Notes under the pieces: generated by a model | Seen by the model: the letters and a program-made list of their open reading frames with translations, nothing else | What the model was told of the DNA's origin: nothing | Databases searched by the model: none | Translations under genes and position numbers: made by a program | Shown here: piece by piece, positions 54,800-60,293 of the stretch | Layout of the letters: every line of letters starts with the position of its first letter | Position numbering within the stretch: the stretch's first letter is position 1 | Source: Clostridia bacterium | GTDB taxonomy: Bacteria; Bacillota; Clostridia; Monoglobales; Monoglobaceae | Direction: 5' to 3' | Assembly: GCA_017436245.1 (NCBI GenBank) | Contig: JAFSDN010000110.1 | Location: forward strand, 1 to 60,293 | DNA: 60,293 nt

Positions 54800-55041
54800 G
54801 CTGTGACACGGTTGTGAACACAAAAGATATTATTTCAATACTTGACCTTGAAAGCACTTCAATTTCAAAGTATTCAAAAGAATTTTTGAAGATTGTTGAA
54901 GAAGAAGGCTTTGTTCGCAATGTGTCTGAGGAAATTCCAAAATCCTTTGTTGTTTGCGAGGAAGAGGGACAATCTGTTATTTATATAACAAATATTTCAA
55001 CAAAAGCCCTTGCCGGGCGAATCAGAAAATATATGGAGTAA
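54784..55041 (+). CDS. remB: Extracellular matrix regulator RemB-like (DUF370)
   Basis: 85 residues from GTG 54784 inside the end of recF. MYLHLGCDTVVNTKDIISILDLESTSISKYSKEFL is the DUF370/RemB core; B. subtilis RemB (YaaB) lies at the same place between recF and gyrB and acts with RemA as a DNA-binding activator of matrix genes. The C-terminal ITNISTKALAGRIRKYME fits. The function in this genome is inferred from family and position. Confidence 0.88.
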   Translation: MYLHLGCDTVVNTKDIISILDLESTSISKYSKEFLKIVEEEGFVRNVSEEIPKSFVVCEEEGQSVIYITNISTKALAGRIRKYME

Positions 55042-55098
55042 AAATTTATAATCATATAAACGTGTTTTACTTTTTCAAAAGTCGGAACAGAAAGGTAA

Positions 55099-57042
<1,944 letters not shown>

Positions 57043-57094
57043 ATGATATTTACTTTACGCATCTATTCTATATTATCTTAAAAAAGGTGTTATT

Positions 57095-57925
57095 ATGAGC
57101 AAAGCAGACAAAATATTTGTTGAAATGTGCAAAGATATAATTGAAAACGGATGGTCGGATGAAGGTCTTGAAGTTCGCCCAAAATGGGAGGACGGAACTC
57201 CTGCCCATACCGTAAAAAAATTCGGTGTTGTGAACCGCTATAACCTTGCCGAGGAATTTCCCATCCTCACCCTTCGTCCCACATATCTGAAAAGTGCCAT
57301 TGACGAAATTCTTTGGATATGGCAGAAAAAATCCAATAATATAAAGGATTTAAAAAGTCATATCTGGGACCAGTGGGCTGACGAAAACGGCTCAATCGGC
57401 AAAGCATACGGCTATCAGATGGGAATAAAGCATAAATATAAGGAAGGGGAATTTGACCAGGTTGACCGGGTTCTTTTTGACCTGAAAAATAATCCTCAGA
57501 GCCGAAGAATAATGACAAATATTTATGTTCATCAGGATTTGAATGAAATGAACCTTTACCCCTGTGCATACAGCATGACCTTTAATGTTACGGGAAACAA
57601 GCTGAACACAATTCTCAATCAGCGTTCTCAGGACACCTTGACCGCAAACAGCTGGAATGTTTGTCAGTATGCTGCTTTGACCCATATGTTTGCTCAGGTC
57701 AGCGGACTTGAAGTGGGCGAATTTGTTCATGTTATTGCCGATGCTCACATTTATGACAGGCATATTCCCCTTGTTCAGGAGCTAATATCACGTGAACAGT
57801 TTGATGCGCCAAAGCTCATAATCAATAAGGATATAAAGAATTTTTATGATTTCACTCCCGATGATTTTGAGCTTGTTGATTACAAAGCCGGTGAACAGAT
57901 AAAAAATATTCCCGTGGCAATATAG
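57095..57925 (+). CDS. thyA: Thymidylate synthase
   Basis: 276 residues, the B. subtilis/phage-type ThyA. It methylates dUMP to dTMP with methylene-tetrahydrofolate, giving dihydrofolate. The catalytic Cys lies in NLYPCAYSMTFNVTG near residue 155, followed by LNQRSQDTLTANSWNVCQYAALTHMFAQ (dUMP phosphate Arg and Asn). RPTYLKSAIDEILWIWQKKSNNIKDL near 70 is family-typical. AAAAGGTG precedes the start. It is 23 bp before folA, which recycles its product. Confidence 0.95.
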   Translation: MSKADKIFVEMCKDIIENGWSDEGLEVRPKWEDGTPAHTVKKFGVVNRYNLAEEFPILTLRPTYLKSAIDEILWIWQKKSNNIKDLKSHIWDQWADENGSIGKAYGYQMGIKHKYKEGEFDQVDRVLFDLKNNPQSRRIMTNIYVHQDLNEMNLYPCAYSMTFNVTGNKLNTILNQRSQDTLTANSWNVCQYAALTHMFAQVSGLEVGEFVHVIADAHIYDRHIPLVQELISREQFDAPKLIINKDIKNFYDFTPDDFELVDYKAGEQIKNIPVAI

Positions 57926-57948
57926 AATGTTATAAAGAGGAAAAAATT

Positions 57949-58443
57949 ATGAATATAATTGCGGCAGCAGATATAAATTGGGGAATAGGAATTGAAAACA
58001 GACTTCTTGACCATATTCCCGAAGATATGAAATTTTTCAGAGAAACAACCTCAGGAAAGGCTGTGATTATGGGAAAAAACACATTTTTATCTTTCCCGAA
58101 TCAAAAACCTCTTCCAAAGAGGCTTAATATTGTTTTGACTCATGACAAAAATTTTGCTCCCGAAGGTGTTGTTGTTTGCGACAGCATTGAAAAGGCAATT
58201 GAAATTGCAAAATCGGAGTATACTGATGAAGACATTTTTTTCATCGGCGGTGAATCAGTTTATAACGAAGCCGAAAAGTATTGCGATACTGCATATATAA
58301 CAAAAATTGACTTTGCATATAAGGCAGACAGATTTTTATTGAACTTTGATGAAAAAAACAACTGGCACATCAAAGAGGAAAATATGATAAAGACCGAAAA
58401 AGGGCTTTACATAACATTTGTAACTTACAAAAAGGATATATGA
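57949..58443 (+). CDS. folA: Dihydrofolate reductase
   Basis: 164 residues. It reduces dihydrofolate to tetrahydrofolate with NADPH. MNIIAAADINWGIGIENRLLDHIPEDMKFFRETTSGKAVIMGKNTFLSFP is the N-terminal signature; DIFFIGGESVYNEAEKYCDTAYITKI is the GGxxxY cofactor motif. AGAGGAAAAAATT precedes ATG 57949. It is coupled in an operon with thyA and ends at a terminator. Confidence 0.94.
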   Translation: MNIIAAADINWGIGIENRLLDHIPEDMKFFRETTSGKAVIMGKNTFLSFPNQKPLPKRLNIVLTHDKNFAPEGVVVCDSIEKAIEIAKSEYTDEDIFFIGGESVYNEAEKYCDTAYITKIDFAYKADRFLLNFDEKNNWHIKEENMIKTEKGLYITFVTYKKDI

Positions 58444-58452
58444 GGATAATTG

Positions 58453-58488
58453 AAGGGCATTTTCAACTTTGAAAAAAGCCCTTTTGCC
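58453..58488 (+). terminator. Terminator of thyA-folA
   Basis: AAGGGC and GCCCTT stem with TTTCAA / TTGAAA extending inside; four T follow. Confidence 0.65.
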
Positions 58489-58507
58489 ATATAATTGAAA
58501 ATTTTAA

Positions 58508-58569
58508 GGATGCTTCGACTACACTCAGTATGACGATTTTGGGTCATTCTGAACGCAGTGAAGAATCTG
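58508..58569. repeat. Dispersed hairpin repeat, copy 9
   Basis: GATGCTTCGACTACACTCAG with TATGAC and GTCATTCTGAACGCAGTGAA with GAATCT, inverted arms. Confidence 0.75.
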
Positions 58570-58608
58570 ATTGAAAATTATTGAAAAACTTTGAAAGGAC
58601 TGACCGAC

Positions 58609-59856
58609 TTGACAATTGGGGTAAAGAATTTGAGCAAGGTTTACAAGATTTACAATAAACCGGGCGACAGAATCAAGGAAGCCTTTTTTCCTAAAAAATT
58701 CAAGGATAAAATAAAGGATTTTTATGCCCTCAATGATATTAATTTCAGCATAGAAAAAGGCGAAACCGTTGGTATCATCGGAAAAAACGGTTCCGGCAAA
58801 TCAACACTTCTGAAAATTCTCACAGGGGTTATAAATCAATCCTCGGGTGAAAGAATAATGGATGGAACCGTTGCGGCAATCCTTGAGCTTGGTGCAGGCT
58901 TCAATCCCGAGTATACGGGAATTGAAAATATCTACCTCAACGGAACAATTATGGGAATGAAAAAGGAAGAAGTTGACGAAAAAATTGATGAAATTGCGGC
59001 TTTTGCTGAAATCGGTGAGTTTATTGAGCGTCCCGTAAAAAATTATTCAAGCGGTATGTTTGTCCGTCTTGCCTTTGCCGTTGCAATCAATTCCGACCCC
59101 GACATTCTGATTGTTGACGAAGCCCTTGCTGTTGGTGATTACAGATTTCAGGCAAAGTGCTACAACAAGTTTGAGGAACTGAAATCAAAAGGAAAAACCA
59201 TTTTGTTTGTGAGCCATGATGTTGATGCCGTGCGTCGCTTCTGCACAAGGGCAATTTGGCTTGACTGCGGCAGAATGATTATGGACGGCGAGGTTCAGGA
59301 TGTAACCTCAAAGTATATGGAATTTATAACAAGCTGTGAGCCCGATGCAATGGCTTGTATTTCGGGCATGACAAAAAAGGAAAAGATTGAAGAAATTCAG
59401 CCCGAAAAGGAGTTTAATTCAATAAACCGTTTTGGCTCGGATGTGGGCTGCATAAAAAATGTCAGAGTAATCCGTGGTAACCGTGAAAGTGATTTGTTTA
59501 ATTCGGGCGAGAGAATGGAAGTTGAGATTCTTGTTGATGTACCTGAAGATGCAAACCTCTCGGACACGGGCTTTGCCATTTCCCTGAAAAACAAAAACGG
59601 TCTTGATTTGTATGTAACGGCACTTCACGACCAGAATATGAGGTTTGCCCACACAGGGCGTAATAATCTGAAGTTCTCGTTCCCTGTCTACCTCAACGAG
59701 GGTGAATATACCCTCACGGCAGGTCTTGAAATGCGAAACACCTTCCCAATAACCTATTATGACTATATTGAGGGTGCGGCATATATAAAAATCATTTGTG
59801 AAAAAGAGTATTTCGGAGTTCTCAGAATGCCGTCGGAAATCCGCCTGGGAGAATAA
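58609..59856 (+). CDS. Polysaccharide/teichoic acid ABC exporter ATP-binding protein (Wzt/TagH-like)
   Basis: 415 residues from TTG 58609 (AAAGGA nine bases upstream; TTG 58591 lacks this). Walker A GIIGKNGSGKSTLLKIL near 58, signature YSSGMFVRLAFAVA near 145, Walker B DILIVDEALAVGDYRFQAKC near 165, VSHD His switch. AAILELGAGFNPEYTGIENIYLNG is typical for glycan exporters. The extra C-terminal domain (about 265-415, beta-sandwich) matches Wzt-type glycan-recognition domains that pick the finished polymer. The permease is not in the window; it could lie outside. The next gene begins two bases after its stop. Confidence 0.92.
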   Translation: MTIGVKNLSKVYKIYNKPGDRIKEAFFPKKFKDKIKDFYALNDINFSIEKGETVGIIGKNGSGKSTLLKILTGVINQSSGERIMDGTVAAILELGAGFNPEYTGIENIYLNGTIMGMKKEEVDEKIDEIAAFAEIGEFIERPVKNYSSGMFVRLAFAVAINSDPDILIVDEALAVGDYRFQAKCYNKFEELKSKGKTILFVSHDVDAVRRFCTRAIWLDCGRMIMDGEVQDVTSKYMEFITSCEPDAMACISGMTKKEKIEEIQPEKEFNSINRFGSDVGCIKNVRVIRGNRESDLFNSGERMEVEILVDVPEDANLSDTGFAISLKNKNGLDLYVTALHDQNMRFAHTGRNNLKFSFPVYLNEGEYTLTAGLEMRNTFPITYYDYIEGAAYIKIICEKEYFGVLRMPSEIRLGE

Positions 59857-59857
59857 C

Positions 59858-60293
59858 ATGGAAACTAACAACAATAACAATCTCTCTGAAAATACCCAAA
59901 ATATTATCAGCGAGCTGAAAAAACAACTGAATGAAAAGGAAGCTGAAAACCAAAAGCTGAAGGAACGAATTGAAGCCGACAGAAATGCAATTATGCAGAT
60001 ACAGTTTGAGGCACATCAGCACAAGCAGGAGGAAATTGACCTTCACTACACAAACATCTGGCGAACAGGTCTGATGATTGAAAAGATTTTTCAGAAAATC
60101 GGTATTTCCTTCATACGTTCCTTGCTTGTTCTTTCGGATTATAAGCGAATTGGTCTCAGATTGACACTTCGCAAAGGCTTTGCCGAGGTTTTTCATCGTG
60201 AAAATGTTACTCACAATAAAAAGCGGAAGATGGAGTTGGGCAGAGCAAAGGTCAATAAGTTCAAAATTGAACGTACAAGGGTTTTTGGTTCGA
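59858..60293 (+). CDS. Coiled-coil protein of the polysaccharide export locus (3' end outside window)
   Basis: 145 codons are visible from ATG 59858. Residues about 12-75 form a coiled coil (ENTQNIISELKKQLNEKEAENQKLKERIEADRN), then a hydrophobic-positive stretch KIFQKIGISFIRSLLVLSDYKRIGLRLTLRKGFAEVF. Such N-termini occur in large multidomain glycosyltransferases encoded beside Wzt-type ATPases, but the catalytic part would lie beyond the edge, so this is only a suggestion. It starts just after the exporter gene and is likely co-transcribed with it. Confidence 0.6.
   Translation, partial: METNNNNNLSENTQNIISELKKQLNEKEAENQKLKERIEADRNAIMQIQFEAHQHKQEEIDLHYTNIWRTGLMIEKIFQKIGISFIRSLLVLSDYKRIGLRLTLRKGFAEVFHRENVTHNKKRKMELGRAKVNKFKIERTRVFGS

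Overview
The window looks like chromosomal DNA of a low-to-moderate GC Gram-positive bacterium of the class Clostridia, probably an uncultured gut-type lineage. Pointers are the Gram-positive replicative polymerase PolC, a RemB (DUF370) gene between recF and gyrB, Soj/Spo0J-type ParA/ParB with two exact parS sites, HPr, TrmK, MntP, an S-layer-homology protein, frequent TTG/GTG starts and strong Shine-Dalgarno sequences. Species-level assignment is not possible from the sequence alone.

Layout. 1-5.6 kb is an AT-rich accessory stretch: a solute-binding lipoprotein (cut by the window edge) divergent from an AraC regulator, a 5'-truncated GHKL ATPase remnant, and a three-gene translationally coupled operon with a TnpV-like protein. 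It ends at the 3' end of tRNA-Ser(GGA). 5.7-20.8 kb is housekeeping and metabolism: HPr, trmK-nif3, dGTPase-like HD hydrolase, MscS, a lipoprotein-lacZ-HAD operon, pyrophosphatase, then a compact operon of S-layer-homology protein, HprK-like kinase, a 24-codon ORF, PqqD-like protein and an S26-type peptidase, followed by mscL and typA. 20.8-27.7 kb mixes hom-lysC with two small XRE-regulator modules, a large secreted orphan, a ribbon-helix-helix gene and a promoter-driven structured RNA. 27.8-51.6 kb carries gyrA, an MsmX-like ATPase, serS, parAB/parS, a MATE pump, tex-like gene, polC, ispG, rpiB, a phosphohexomutase, a PfkB kinase, mntP, rsmG and a ferredoxin. 51.7-60.3 kb holds the probable chromosome origin, a structured RNA, then dnaN-recF-remB-gyrB-thyA-folA and the start of a cell-surface polysaccharide export locus.

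Genes switch from mostly minus strand (32-51.6 kb) to all plus strand (from 52.6 kb) across an AT-rich, DnaA-box-containing gap at 51.7-51.93 kb, which with parAB/parS about 16 kb away points to oriC. Unusually, dnaA is not next to dnaN and is nowhere in the window, gyrA lies about 25 kb from gyrB, and the last 90 bp of gyrA contain four DnaA-box sequences read as a Val-Asp-Asn repeat tail.

The items most worth following up are: (1) the kinase / 24-aa ORF / PqqD / peptidase cassette at 16.8-18.3 kb, which looks like a peptide-modification system without a radical SAM enzyme; (2) two promoter-structure-terminator RNA genes on the minus strand at about 26.9 and 52.2-52.4 kb; (3) the DnaA-box cluster in gyrA; (4) a parS site embedded in an intrinsic terminator; (5) an XRE-SLOG cassette bracketed by near-identical copies of one terminator. 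About ten copies of a dispersed hairpin-forming intergenic repeat and three longer inverted-repeat (MITE-like) elements also punctuate the window.
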